A DNA stretch of 64,000 bases, taken from Colias croceus (Eukaryota > Arthropoda > Insecta > Lepidoptera > Pieridae). Position numbers and translations under genes: made by a program. Below the pieces are notes generated by a model. It saw only the letters and a program-made list of their open reading frames with translations. It ran no database searches and was not told the origin of the DNA. This document shows, in pieces, positions 10,373 to 23,630 of the stretch. Location of the stretch: NCBI RefSeq assembly GCF_905220415.1, contig NC_059537.1, positions 4,315,622 to 4,379,621 on the forward strand, read 5' to 3'. Position 1 is the first letter of the stretch, and each line of letters begins with the position of its first letter.

Positions 10373-11875
10373 TCAAGCATTAGAGGTTATCCAGCTGGTA
10401 TAGCGGGAAACGAGGGCATTGACCCCTGGGTATCGGGGATGAGCACATTCCTCGTGGCCCCAAGAACACACGCCGACAACCACGTTATTGTGAAGCAGAG
10501 GACCACCAGAGTCACCACCGCATTGGTCACGACCACCAACATCCAGCCAGCCAGTACATAACATATTGTCAGTGACTTCACCACGGAGTTCACGCCAACG
10601 GTCCCTGCATGTTTGCCGATTTATGGTCCAAATTTGGACATGGCGCAACTGATTGGATGATGAGCCGGTACCCTGAAAATTAATAAGAAATTTAGGCAAT
10701 CTAGTCCAGATCTTGTATAAATTTATAAATCAATCTCGGTAGCCACAATTACCTAAAGCCAGCTAGTTATGCTTGCATAACTATATCATATTGCTAATTG
10801 CAACATTTTAAAACTAATAACGTTATTCAGACGGAAGATTTCAAGTATTCATTAAATAAAGAGAGAGACTATGTAATCCGTTAAGCTTTGCCACACTGTC
10901 TTTGCTTTCGTACACTTACCGAAGTCATTCCCCATCCAATTGCCCAAACGACCTGATTATCAGCAAGGAAGTAGTTAGAGCTGGCGATACTGCCAGGAGC
11001 TACGTTCGCGTTGTACACGAAAGCTGTGTTGGAACGGACGATAGCAACGTCGTTGTCCAAATTATTATCATTGTACTGTGGATGCATTATGATATTGTTG
11101 GTGATGTGCACCACACCGCCGCTGCTTCCGAATGTGGATCCGACGCGCATGCGCCACCGGCTTGGGGGGTCATGGCTTAAAAGAAAACGGGCTATTTAAC
11201 TCTTTTTGCAATTGTTGATGGATATCTGGTCGAAGTCTGCATAGGTCGCTAACAATTTCAAAATCCCTTCTGTAGAAACATTTTAAGGCACAATCGCGAT
11301 AGATGGAACACATTAACGAGTTGGTAAATGCTTTACAGTAATAACTGAAGTAAAATGAAAGCTAGGTAAGGTATTACGCCCTTCACTTTTCTGTCTCGAT
11401 TAAAGCCAATATCATACGTACAAGAAGCAGTGAGCAGCAGACAGGACGGATCTGTTGTTAATGATAGTTCCACCACATGCTTGGTTGAAGGAGAGACCGG
11501 TCCTGGAGTAGAGCATAGCAACACCGTAAGGATAGCGGTCGATGGTGGTCACAGACCCACCGACGATCCTCTGGTGCCTGGGCTTGTAGGCTACAACATA
11601 CAAAACATACTTAGATAACAATAATTAATATACATAATTGAATAGAAAGGGGAACATAGATTTTCGATCGATATATATTAATTAAAGATTTCGAGGTATA
11701 AGACTATATTTTTTGCAAATACTTCAAAACATGAAACCGTGATATGAGAAAAATGCGAAACGATTATTTATTTTATCCTTATATGTCCTAATTCACTATA
11801 ATCTCAATTTATAAAATAAATTCACGAACCTGTAACAGCCAAGATTAAACAAAACAATAGTATAAGCGCTCGCAT
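10373..11875 (-). CDS. Alkaline trypsin-like serine protease A (catalytic triad intact)
   Basis: Secreted digestive-type trypsin, expected to cleave after Lys/Arg in the larval midgut lumen (family knowledge). Four exons: 11830-11875, 11422-11590, 10920-11175 and 10373-10672, all GT/AG, giving 256 residues. The signal peptide starts [15 protein letters not shown]. The propeptide ends HQR23 and the mature enzyme starts I24-V-G-G. His69 (SAAHC), Asp114 (DNDVAIV) and Ser212 (GGDSGGP) form the triad. Asp206 (GRDQC) at position 189 with Gly229 and Gly240 makes an open trypsin S1 pocket. Six conserved cysteines support three bridges. Exon sizes and phases match the three inactive homologues downstream on the same strand, differing only by one codon fewer in exon 1 and one more in exon 4. 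This gene probably represents the ancestral active state of the array. Confidence 0.95.
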
Positions 11876-11918
11876 TTTGTAAACTATTTCCCAAGCAACA
11901 TAATAGTGAAGGAAACAT

Positions 11919-11928
11919 TTTATATATA
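11919..11928 (-). promoter_or_regulatory. TATA box of trypsin A
   Basis: TATATATAAA on the minus strand, 44 bp upstream of the ATG at 11875. Confidence 0.7.
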
Positions 11929-13375
11929 CTCAATTCACAAAGATAAGAAATAATTTAATCTTATTTATAATTTATTATGGTTTAGATCCTATAACGTACT
12001 TGATTGATTCAACTGAATTAAAATTTATCAAAAAAGGATTTTCCGATATTTTTCCAAATAAAATCAACAAACATATTTACGCAACATATTATTAGGTAAT
12101 TATGCAAAGCTAATAAATACTAAGAATCGTTTTCAACTATTTATAGGTCAATCTTAATTTCTGCCATTATAATAATTTTATGATACGAGGCTAAACATAT
12201 TTACCTATTTGTAGGTACCTAAGTAAAAAAAATATCATGATATACATTCCATTCAAACACGCACATACATTCACTCTCACTATTTAACATATTTATTATA
12301 TGCTATACCTGCCTATATTGTTCAATTACTTACATTAAATAATTAACATAATATAATTTTAGTGTCTGTTACACAATTGAAACTACTACGTTCCTCCCAT
12401 GAAGTTTAAATTATTATTATTCTCAAAAATCATATTAAAATGATTAAATTCTATACTAAAACTATCGGCATTTCAATTAGAACATTAATATTATATGTTA
12501 TGCGAATAAGTACTAAGCATAAAAAACATAGATTGTTAAAATTAAATTCCCTTTTTTAATTACAAAAAAAATGATACAAAAAATTTACTGTTCGTATTAC
12601 AGATCTCTAAAATATAAACAATTTGTTGATTATATTTCAATTCTTATCACGTTTCCTATGATTAATTGGAATAACATAATATCTATAATCACCTTCAATT
12701 AAGCAATAATTAATACTCTGATAAAAGATATAGGAACCCATATTAATACATGAATTAGGTAATATTTTAATATGCTATTACATAGATCGAACTGAAGTTG
12801 TTCACAGATACTATTCTTGTTGATTTAAAAGTATATAAAGTACCTATACACTATACAGGTTTGTAAAAAAAAAACAATATTTTAATGATTCATTAATTTC
12901 AAACTCAATTTAGTTTTGTAAAATAAAATCGATCAAATCAAATAGTATCAGATTTCATAGTTAAAATACCTATTATTATAACCATTAGGTATGTTTCAAA
13001 CTAATCTACCTAATTTCTACAAAAAACAAAGCTTATTAAATAAAATCTACAGAACCAACACTAATATTATACAAAAGTTATATAAAAGTTGATTTATTAA
13101 AATCACAATTTATATAATAACGCAGCGAACCCCAAAAGCGGGCAAATATAAGTTAATTGAATGAAGCTTCATTTGTATTCAGTACACTGGCTTTCTGCTG
13201 ATGCCAGAATCCTTAAGATTACGATACACAATATATAATCCAATTGAATCACATTTTATATCGACCGCAACATGATTCACGGCTTATTTCATGTGAAATG
13301 TTTAGTTAGAAACAAGACAAAGTAATCTATATTATATATTCAAATGTTTAGATTATACAGGGTGTCCCACTACTG
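11929..13375. other. AT-rich intergenic DNA upstream of the protease cluster
   Basis: No gene or recognised repeat. Open frames are short and compositionally random. Confidence 0.5.
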
Positions 13376-13727
13376 GTATACTAAGCGCGAAGGGACTTGT
13401 AGTTTTGCATACACTGATCACGTAAAAAATACTTAAACAACAAAATTACATCAAAACAATTTTGAAAATTTTGAAAATCCATGTTTTCTTCTCTAGCTTC
13501 GCGCAGCTGGCATAAACAGCTTCGCATTAGCGAGCAATTTGTCTGTGAAAACATAATCTTAACGATAGGTCACGTGCTGGTAGCCAAGCTGGGCGGGTTG
13601 CTTGTTAGGTTAGGTTAGAGTTTTAAGAATTCATTGATCTGAAAAAAAAAACTGCTCCTGGAATTTTATAAGTATTTTTAGGTACTCAGCGTATGCAAAA
13701 CTATGACCTCCTTTGAGCTTAGTATAC
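13376..13727. mobile_element. Small terminal-inverted-repeat element (352 bp)
   Basis: 37-nt inverted ends at 13376-13412 and 13691-13727. They begin GTATACTAAGC, end AGTTTTGCATAC, and diverge in the middle. The left end abuts ACAGGGTGTCCCAC, a motif often seen at the ends of insect dispersed repeats, so the true boundary may be a little further left. The interior has no coding capacity. It includes a short GTTAGGTTAGGTTAG run. Confidence 0.7.
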
Positions 13728-16700
13728 AACATTGCTTATACAAGGTTCTAAATATAGAGCAACATTGGAGATGTTAGGATTATGCTGTTAAAGTTATTAC
13801 GAATTTTTTATTTCTGTAAATTAGAACGTACAAAACGAGTGAACAATTGACGATCGCGCTAACATCGCTATGAATTGAACATAATATGAAATATAAACAA
13901 AAATACTGATATCATGGTTTCCAGAGAGTCATTTTACTAAACCAGAAGTGGATCCTTCATTAAATTTGATATTGAAAGAGCACATAAAGCCGATCATACA
14001 CCTGATCTCTTACCGTGTTATCAAATATTAAGGAAAAAAAGAGCGTTCTTCAGGCATTACAATTTTCGCTCTCAAAAATAAAAATGTTTATTTCACAATT
14101 TGCAAAAATTGTCAAACTTCTATTCATGCAATTTATCACAAGCATAAATATTGAACTGGACTAAATTAGTAGATATCAAAGTACCGAAGCAGTTTTTAAG
14201 AATACGTGACCTGAAGTGAAAACGACCTCGTTAATTATTAAAAGATGGCATTGAATATTTCCCTCATATACTCCCAAAGTGGACCAAAGGGTAAAAAGTA
14301 CATTTAGCCCATAAAAAGGGAAAACAATTTTATTAATGTTTTTTTGTACCTATGTGTCTGAGAAAAATTATCTATTATCTTAATACGATTGAAAAATGAT
14401 AAATCATCGTCATCTTCACCATTTAATTAATCTCTTGACTCTCGAGCTTTAGTTATGAGATGTTACATAGATACGATTTTGACATGCGTTTATTATTTTA
14501 ATATTTGAACACGCCAAAGATCCAATTATATTGTTTCTGTTATAGGTTTACAATTTTTTTTTTAATGAATTGTGAAATAATCTTCGCAAAAAATCTCAAG
14601 CGAATAAGCTAAAATCCACTACAGTACCCTACAGTCTTAGATCATTACTTAATGATCTAAGCCTACAGTCATGAAATGTTCAAATTTATTGCAAAGATTA
14701 CTCGATCACAGATTCAGTAATAAAATGGGATATAGACAAAAAATTTATTCATAGGGACTCATGAGTTTCATAATATCATAAACTCTTTAAATATAAAAAA
14801 ATAGTTCTTTCCATTTACTTGTGTTTCAGTAAAATAAATATAGTTCGATTTGTGTTCAAATAATCTAATAACAATAAATATTGTGAATTGCCACCAACGC
14901 ATTAAACAACACGCATTTATTGCGGCACCGAAAAACAATAGCTTATCACGATTTGCGGTGGCCATTCATATAATAACAATAAAAAGATCAAGATACTGTT
15001 GTAATTTGTGGCAGATCAATATCTACGAATCATGTGATAGCAAGTGCATCGGTATCAAACTGGAGCATACTATCGTACATCGTTTGCCGGCTTTATTGCT
15101 GAATGGCCTGTCATATAATCTGCGTGTAATGGACACGAAAGATCGATCTCTATAAGATTGTTTTTGTATCTCCTTTTCAGTGTTATCGTTCAATGATTCA
15201 ATGATCTTTATCATTATTGCCACATCATGTATAATCAAAATGATTGCCGAAATTGTATGTGTTTACTACCTATGTGTTGTTCTGAGCAGTCATAATAAAT
15301 TGAAATTATAAAATAATATAGATATTATAAAAACTAAACTACTTATACGTATAACATCCAAGGATTATAAGTCACTGATGATGTAAATAAATGAAATGGA
15401 AACCAATTATATTATGTATAGAGAAAAAAGCTATTTAACTCTATGTATCTCATTTGTTATGCATAGAGCTAATATATTCACATAACATAATGACACCATA
15501 AATCCTTAATATTATAAACCCACGCATTATCCACTAAGGCATCACTAATCATACAGATAAACACATAAACAATGTCTCCTAATACCACTACTTAATTACC
15601 AGCCAAACGGTATAGAGAGCGCTTACATTTGTCAAAACCATTTATCTCAAAGTTCAGCTATTTTCCCAAGGTAATTCCGTCAACACGTACTATTCACCAC
15701 GTCACCGCGAAACATAGAGGTTCCTTATTCGATGAAAGCGGTATTAATTGTCGGATTAAGTGAGTGAAAACCCTACTAATCTAATTGTATGCCTCATGCA
15801 CAACCATGCCACATTCTAAGGTTTGAATTGAAGTTGGTATGCGTCTGAATATATTATGTTAAACTAGTCTTTCCCGTAAAAAATGTTTCGAAGTTAGACT
15901 TTCAACTAGCTCCCGAGTTAAATTGTTTGCTAATGTTATGTTGGTACTTATGTAGACAATATGAAGTTTGTTCGGTAATCTCGCAAAAATAGTTCGACTG
16001 ATGTGTATATTTTTTTTAATTAGTTAATAATATCAAAGACTATCGTTTTTAATATCACGTAATAAATTTAAAGAACATTCAATTTATTTAAATCATATCA
16101 TTGTAATTAATACGATGTATAGTTCTTAATAGATAGGTACCTAACAAGCTTTTATAATTAGCCACTACTGAATAAAATACATTTATCGTGGCTGTTTAAT
16201 TACTTTCTGTACAAAATTTAAGCTGAAGACTCGCAAAATCAACATGAAGCTTTAAAGATTTAAGATCTAATTCCCCTTGTAAAAGTTTTCAAGCTCCCGT
16301 CGCGCATTATTTATTGTTTTATTCAACTTCATTTATACTTGAAATAAACACAATATTAATGTAGCTTCGAAGTCACGTAATGAATTCCTTAAACTCGAAA
16401 CTCAAACATTTATTTCACTTCTTTTAGAAGCGCTTTTGAATGGTCATAATACGTCGATTAATATTGTAATATTTGCTACCGGTTCGGAAAGCAGTTTCAA
16501 CAGAGTAGAGCAGGCAAGAAAATCTTTAGAACCTATTTTCAACTCTGTCTGTTTTACATTTTAATTTCATTACTTATACACGTTAAAAAGGTACCAATAA
16601 GTAAAGGGAAATAATATTTAGGAGCAGATTTTTTACAAACACGTTAAGAGATGGAATTATACCTTTCTATTGTGATATGGCAAACATCATAATTAATACA

Positions 16701-17663
16701 TATAAGGTATAACACATACTATAAATATTCCAATAAATAAACCTCTTTATCACAAGCTTACCATACCACCAACGTTAACAGAAAGTCGTGTTTCATGTAT
16801 ATTTCGTATAGAATATTCAAATACAGATTGAGAACACATACAAATACTGTGTGCTAACATTTCGTCAGTACATAACTTTATACGTCGACAATATCAGACT
16901 CGGCACTTATCTTAAATCAAATATATTTCCCAACTCCCTTCTGAAGGTCACTATCAAGTTACCAGTATAAGATTAAGAAAGTTGGCAAACATCCATTGAA
17001 CAAAACGTCGTAAATATGTTTTTTATGGAACATTCCATAAAAACGTTGGGATAGGAAAATTTTCAACTTAATTTATGGATTCTGAATTCACAATCATCAA
17101 TTGTTAGAAACATCTGGAAGAAATTGCTTTTAATGTTGCTGTCAAATTTAGAATATTACTATATAAGATTTGACTACTTGTCAAATTGAAAAAAGTGACG
17201 CTCTATAAAAAGAAACTGAAATTGTGATATCATTTTACTTTATTTTCATAATCTATAAGCATATGGAATTGTAATGCATTTTCAAATAAATATATAATAA
17301 TAATAATTATGAAGATTTCTGCCCTGAGATGCATAGATAATACTGTATAAATAAGAACTGGGATGCGCCGCTGGCTGCTTGCTGCCGCGCACCACGTACC
17401 CTCGAAGGTGGACAACCTTCCGGAGTAGAAAAAATAGACTAAATTCAGTTTGAAAAATGGCGTTATGTGAATAAAAGGATCAATAATTATTTTAATGGCA
17501 TATATTTTCATATATTTAAGAGACTGTTCTCAATTCTAAAGAACAGTTAAATACGGGTCATTAAAAAAATAAAACAAATCAAACATGCAAACAAACATTT
17601 GTACATCACAGGTAATTTTACTTATATAATGACGATAATATGTTTTTATACTACAAACGATAA
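13728..17663. other. AT-rich non-coding stretch
   Basis: No gene seen. Overlapping open frames around 14850-15240 on both strands lack codon structure and motifs. A small GC-richer patch at about 17360-17435 (minus-strand frame with STFEGTWC) is too short to assign. An 11-bp-arm hairpin (CTTAGATCATT) lies at about 14635-14665. Confidence 0.4.
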
Positions 17664-17875
17664 TCCATACTAATATTATAAATGCGAAAGTAACTCTGTC
17701 TGTCTGTCTGTCTGTTACTCAATCACGCCTTAACTACTGAACCAATTTGCATGAAATTTGGTATAGAGATATTTTGAAACCCGAGGAAGGACATAGGATA
17801 GTTTTTATCCCGGAAATCCTACGGGAACGCGTTTTTCTTTGAAAACGCGGGCGAAGCCGCGGGCGGAAAGCTAGT
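17664..17875 (-). repeat. Dispersed retro-type repeat, copy 2
   Basis: Reverse orientation: begins TCCATACTAATATTATAAAT, has a CTGT microsatellite, then ACTGAACCAATTTGCATG, and ends GCGGGCGGAAAGCTAGTA. Confidence 0.85.
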
Positions 17876-20800
17876 AAATAATATCATCAACATTTACTTG
17901 CGTCATGCCTTGCATCAGTCGATTAATAAAACTAAATCTTTTTTACAACTACTACATCCATATTATGTACCTCTTATTTACTAGCGTCCTAAATAATAAA
18001 CCCTAAACAAATAAAAACATGAATTATACGCAATAAAGAATTCAAAGGACAAACAATAGTAAAGCATGAATTAGTCATAGTTATAAAATACACGCGATAT
18101 AAAACCTATTCATTGTTAAGATAACGGAGTTTACTGAACTAAGACTCTTTGTGAAATATTATTAAACACTAATTGAAACTTGCTCGCTGGCTCTATATTA
18201 AAATATTATTCTTTTTAAACCATATATTTGTATAAATTTAATTTTTGGTTCATAATTGTGCATATATTTTCAACACTTACAATCTATTAATATTTGTAGG
18301 TATAACAAATTCATAACTACTGCATAACGTAAATAAGTTTTTATCGCATTTAAAAACAAATATAGGTACGACGAGACGAAATTAAGTGGTATTATAAAGT
18401 TGGTACACTTATCAAGGAACAGTCAGACAAGCGTTTAACTTTATAATAATAGTGTTATTATCCTATGCATAAATGAGCATAAGGAGTTTCTTATTTACTG
18501 ATATAGTATAATGAAATGAAGCGATGAAATTCCACGTCCGCGCAATCATATTGAGTGTTTTTACTTTGAGTATATTATCATTATTATAAAATAACAGTGT
18601 TATAAACTTATTTATTCAGTGTTAATTTTTCGATTATCCTAAGTGTGTAAGTGTAGTTCAGTGGCCTCGGTTTCGTTCAAATTATAATCATTATTCGACA
18701 AAGGAAACGTATTAAAAAACAAGAAGATATGCAACGGAGTTTGGATCGCTCGAGAGAATATATATCGATTTTGAATGAAGGTAAAACAAATTGATACTTA
18801 GCCTATATTACTTTAAAAGTATGATAGCTGCTTCAGATAGAATTTATTAATTATATTATTAAGAATTATATGACTAATATTAGGAAGAGGTCTTCCAGTT
18901 TATTAATTACCACTTAATCTGTTGATCAATTTCTTGGTTGAATAGGACAAATTTCACTATTTTTCTCAGAGAATCTATTAACCGAAAGTCTTTTTTGTTT
19001 ACCGCCAGTTATCAGTCACATGCTCGGCGATAACCAAAGGATAACCTACATTTACTTGTATAAATAAGATTTTAATATAATCGAGACGAACAGTATACAT
19101 TTGAATTGATAGGATTAGAATTTGTTGGTGATTTAAAGTGAAATGCGATTGTTATCGGGACAAGATAAGGATGGCGGGGCTTCTGAGGCGGCTCTAATGA
19201 GAGGTTGGTTTGTAAAGCCGTTCATCATAAATAGTTTTTTTGTGTAATATTTAGTACTAAAAAGTATGGAAGTTGTCATATACACGTACAGGGGGAAAAT
19301 ACTGCTGTATAATATTATTTTATAACAATAATATTCCAAACTTTTCTATGAATTTAAATACAATATCAAAGCACATCAAAGAGAGTATTAATTTAAACTC
19401 ATTAATATTATGATGAATACTCTGTTTTGAAAATTAAATTAAATAGGTATATTAATTTAATACTTGATCAATAAATTAAATAAATTACTTATTACAAAGA
19501 TTAAGTTTGAATACAATAAAAAATGCAATAAAACGTTTATAGCAACATCAAAAATGGTTAATTTACTATCTTATCCGAAATTATCAAATTTATTGTTCTA
19601 GCTAACTAACTCATAAAATTCCTATTGCAATTTTCGGAAACCAGTTTTAATATTTCTTCGTCCAATGCCGTGGCTTAACGCTCGCGTTTATAACAGCTTA
19701 ATTTTCCGTCACCACACTAATATATTGTGAAGCTTTAAAATTTAAATCAAACTTTTGTAAGCCGCAGTTCCATTAGACACCAGTTTAAACCGGCCTCCAG
19801 TGACGTCACAAAGCTTTTGTGTCGCTGTCATTAAAGTATAAAATTAATATGAAATTGTTGGTACTTGGTTGGTACTATACACGTACTATACGTTAAAAAG
19901 TATGTATACTTTTCCCACGGTTATACTGTATGGTCACAGTATTAAAATATTATTTCCTATGGTTAACTGTAACGTTGCGTTGGCATAATATTCGATTATA
20001 GTGCATGTTGGTCCCTGAGGTAATCGATATTTTTAATTAAAATAATGAAAACTCGTTACAAAACGTCAACTAGCTTTAATACACTTTTTACGTCATACTA
20101 ATATTTCCTTGATAAAACAAACTAATGGCGCTTTGTAATATTAAATCCAATTTCAAAATGATAAAAATAAATAATTAACAAATTCTGATTAAATCACTGA
20201 TTTTTATCCAAAAGATTTCTTTATTTATCGAATGTGTAACATTTGTTTGTTTTACTCTTTGAACGATAACAGTTAATAATTTGTAATAGACGCGTAATTA
20301 TGAGATACTTACCTACATTTAAATTTCTTTTTATAGCTTTAAGATTCCCTTAAAGTTCAAACGTAATAATTAATTAAATCTACAGTTTTTACAGAAGTAA
20401 TAAATTATTAAAATTTATATTTTCTAAAATAACATTTTAAACTAAAACTTAAAAAATTTTAAACTCATATTCTCAATCTGAATTTGTATCATCTATATTT
20501 TCTTAAACTAGAAGAAGCTGTGCAAAAAATTGTTTACGCATAGTCCTTCCAATTATTTCTAATAGAGAGCCAGCCAGGGTAAGAAGGACCTTAGTGAGCT
20601 ATAAAAAGGCACCCTTAGCCAGAGGGTTAATGATCAACTTAACCCTACGGTAAATAAATGGCTCGTTTGTTCCCGAGAGCGTTGATGAGAGATGCAATTT
20701 AGATTTAAATGCCATTTTCATAAGAACCACTTAGAAATAAACACATTTTAAACAAAAATATTTTTCAAACTTTTTACACGTAGGTAACATTTTAGTCCGT

Positions 20801-21429
20801 ATAAATGCATCCACTAGAATGCTTCAACTCCAATTGATTATTTATCTAATTTACATAATATATATATATACAAACAATCATTAGGTATTTTACTTGGATA
20901 TAATTTTATTAAAAAACCAAATCAGAATGGAATTTACCTTAAATCTTAATCATCATAAAAGCAAACCATTTAATAAAAACACGTAAAATCACAGATAATA
21001 TAAGCATTTGGTAAAAAAATATACAATACGTTATCCCTTTATAGCGGGATGGAGGCATTCACTTGCCTCTATGGCCCTCGCGTGATATTCTGTATTGCGC
21101 CTCCGAAAATAGCCCTTTTTTCTACAATAAGCCGAGATTATCATGATCTTTACCCGTAAATTTCAGAGAAAATGTTATTAATAATAATGAAGTGACACAC
21201 TTAGCAACCAGTTTATAATCTGTATCATTTAATTATAAACATCAGCATTGTTTACCTATTTGCCAAAATTTCCATCATTTACAAAGGGTATAATATCCTA
21301 AATTGATTATTAAAATTAGAATCTATCTATATAGGATATATAGCTTTGTTAATTATTCTAGTATTAGAATCAAGCTATATTTATGCTATAATGCAGCATT
21401 AGATTCGCTGTATCATTTACGTTTCAAAG
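17876..21429. other. AT-rich non-coding stretch with one weak first-exon candidate
   Basis: Apart from the candidate exon at 18729-18780 nothing gene-like is seen. A TATAAAAA motif occurs near 20602 without a supporting gene. TGACGTCA (CRE type) lies at 19801-19808. Confidence 0.4.
18729..18780 (+). CDS. Possible short first coding exon (weak)
   Basis: ATG at 18729 opens a 17-codon frame (MQRSLDRSREYISILNE) ending at a consensus donor G|GTAAAA at 18781. The preceding about 70 nt has an untranslated-leader look. No downstream partner exon or protein family is recognised, so this could be chance. Confidence 0.2.
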
Positions 21430-21790
21430 CGACGAAGCTTATTCAAGTCCACGTAACCGTTAACCACGTTAAACAGATCTGAAAAGATACCCGCTGAAAG
21501 ACATCTATTCATGGCTCGTTATTTTATTAGTGGCTGGAGTTTAATGCATAAAATAAAATCATTGATGCATAATTTGAGGGGCATTTTTCGCGACCTTATT
21601 ACCACGTTGACGTCGGCGCCTCGACGGGCCACACTAGCCGAAGGTAGGTCGGTGCTTGGCCTATATTCTGTCCCTCTCGCGCGCTCCAACATGATAACAG
21701 GCCATCTCCCTCCCAGTGACGTCATCACACAAACCCCTGAACGCAGTAGGTGTGCGTTCCGGTTATCATTGCTCTCGTTCAATCGCGTTA
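21430..21790. promoter_or_regulatory. GC-richer block with CRE-type sites, possible regulatory region
   Basis: Markedly richer in CpG than its surroundings. It contains TGACGTCA at 21717-21724, TGACGTCG near 21608 and a CTCTCGCGCGCT run. Frames are open on both strands here (101 and 87 codons) but neither encodes a recognisable domain, so openness is more likely a result of base composition. Confidence 0.35.
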
Positions 21791-23361
21791 CTGTAAAAAT
21801 AGTGCTGAGTAATTAATTTTTTATGTAAAATAAATTTAAATAGACCTATCTTATTAAATCCCTTTAGCAATTAATTAAATTCAAACCTATCTCATGCAAT
21901 GAAAGTCAAAAGTCAAAACTGAAATTTGAGCACGTCATTGGAACTCAATTAATCGCACCACCATCTCTATAAATGGAACATTTACATAAAATGTCAGCTA
22001 TCAGATTGGATTTTTAATACAAATGCAAATGAAGACCCTAAATTTTTATGTTCATGGCAACACGTTTCGGTATTATTTTTAAAAATTAATTTGGCAAACC
22101 AATTCTAAATATCTATTGGAAATGTATACAGGAAAAGCCACGGAAAAGCAATGCATTAGTCAAAAATAAAGTTTTTACTTTCGCCGCGATTTATTATAGT
22201 ATCTGTAGGTATGTATTTTTAAGATATTATATTAGCATTATTCATTTAGTCGATGTATCAAATAATCCGTCAAGGTATGCAGATGTTTTTCTAGCACTAA
22301 ATATTATTTTACCAGATAAATGATATGTTGAGAAACATCAGAAAATGTTATCCGTATATCAATTAATCATATGTACGTTCCTCATACCTACTGTTATTTT
22401 AGCAAAATTAAAAGCTGAAAATACGGAATCGCGATCGCTAAAAGTGAGAAAGTTTATTAAAAACCAGATTCCAGCGTAAATATTTAAGTAAGATTTTCGA
22501 TTTTAATAATATAATCTTCTTAATGTTTACTTGCTTACCTTGCCTGTGATTAAGTATACTGGAAATAAAATTTGCGAAGTATTAAATACTATAGAAGTAA
22601 AGAATTAATATCTGTAAAATGAACTGCTCTACGACGATTATTCACGCTCAAATATGAATGGGTAAACCATCTATCTACTTCTAAAGTTCAAAACTCCAGA
22701 ACGTCTTCTAAAGTTTTCATCCTATATTCTATTTCTATAGTACACCTAGTTATGTTGTGATTAAATAGAAGTTTCTGGTAGTTAGTAGTGAACTATGCCA
22801 CCGAAAGCCTGAGTTTTAAACACAATTACAGAACTTTCGAGATTCACGTATAGAGCCCAAACATCTTATCAACTACTCATTTGATCCAGCTTATAAAGTA
22901 GGTATTATCAAAGAAACTGAACCCACGAACTTTTTACTTAGAGCGACTTCTTGTACAAGTACTGAACATGTCATGTATAAATTGAATAGCACAATCTTGG
23001 CGTAATGTGTTATTTTGAAATATGTTTTAAATGCTTGGTTCTCGTGAAGAAAATATTAAAAATAAATTAATGAATAACTTTTTAACAATATAACTGTATT
23101 TTTGCTGCTGAAAGAACAATGTCCCTTTAGATAGCTTAGCTGGTAATGAGTACCTAAATTTTAATATAGCCGTTAATGATATTTTCATGGTGTTTTAAAT
23201 AAATACGGTTAGTTTTTATATCGCTCAATTTTAAACATGTATTATTCCTTCAAAGAAGATGTATTTTAAACGAAATATGATACATATTAATTATCAGTAT
23301 AATCTAATTACAACATTGATACAAACAAATATTTGTAGTAGTATATTATTATAATTTCTAA
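21791..23361. other. AT-rich non-coding stretch
   Basis: Nothing recognised. Confidence 0.4.
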
Positions 23362-23630
23362 TATACAAGGTGAAAGGTAAGACGTTTGACAAATTTAGAC
23401 AGGAGCTTCTACTCATGAAACTGAACAACTTTTGTTCTACAACTTTGCTGAATTTGTAGAAAAAAATTTGGACTTTGTATGGAAATCTGTCAGCTGATTA
23501 GCGAAGTTTCCTTTCAAAGTCCAATTTTATTTTTACGAATTCAGCAAAGTTGTAGAACAAAAGTTGTTCAGTTTCATGAGTAGAAGCTCCTGTCTAAATT
23601 TGTCAAACGTCTTACCTTTCACCTTGTATA
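23362..23630. mobile_element. Fold-back (palindromic) element of about 269 bp
   Basis: Two arms of about 95 nt or more are near-perfect inverted copies: left from TATACAAGGTGAAAGG, right ending CCTTTCACCTTGTATA. They surround a short centre with a second nested pairing (GGACTTTG/CAAAGTCC). TA or TATA at each edge could be the target duplication. No coding frame. Confidence 0.8.

Noticed and set aside
13595..13620. Telomere-type (TTAGG)n sequence
   Set aside because: Only about three units; such short GTTAGGTTAGG runs are common in insect genomes and do not indicate a telomere or a fusion site.
14850..15238. Overlapping frames of 101 and 71 codons
   Set aside because: No domain, no codon bias, no promoter or splice signals.
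17693..17714. CRISPR-like or regulatory array from repeated CTGT units
   Set aside because: Simple microsatellite inside a dispersed eukaryotic repeat; no spacer structure.
21511..21816. 101-codon plus-strand and 87-codon minus-strand frames as genes
   Set aside because: They overlap each other, lack splice context and have no recognisable motif; openness fits the raised GC content.
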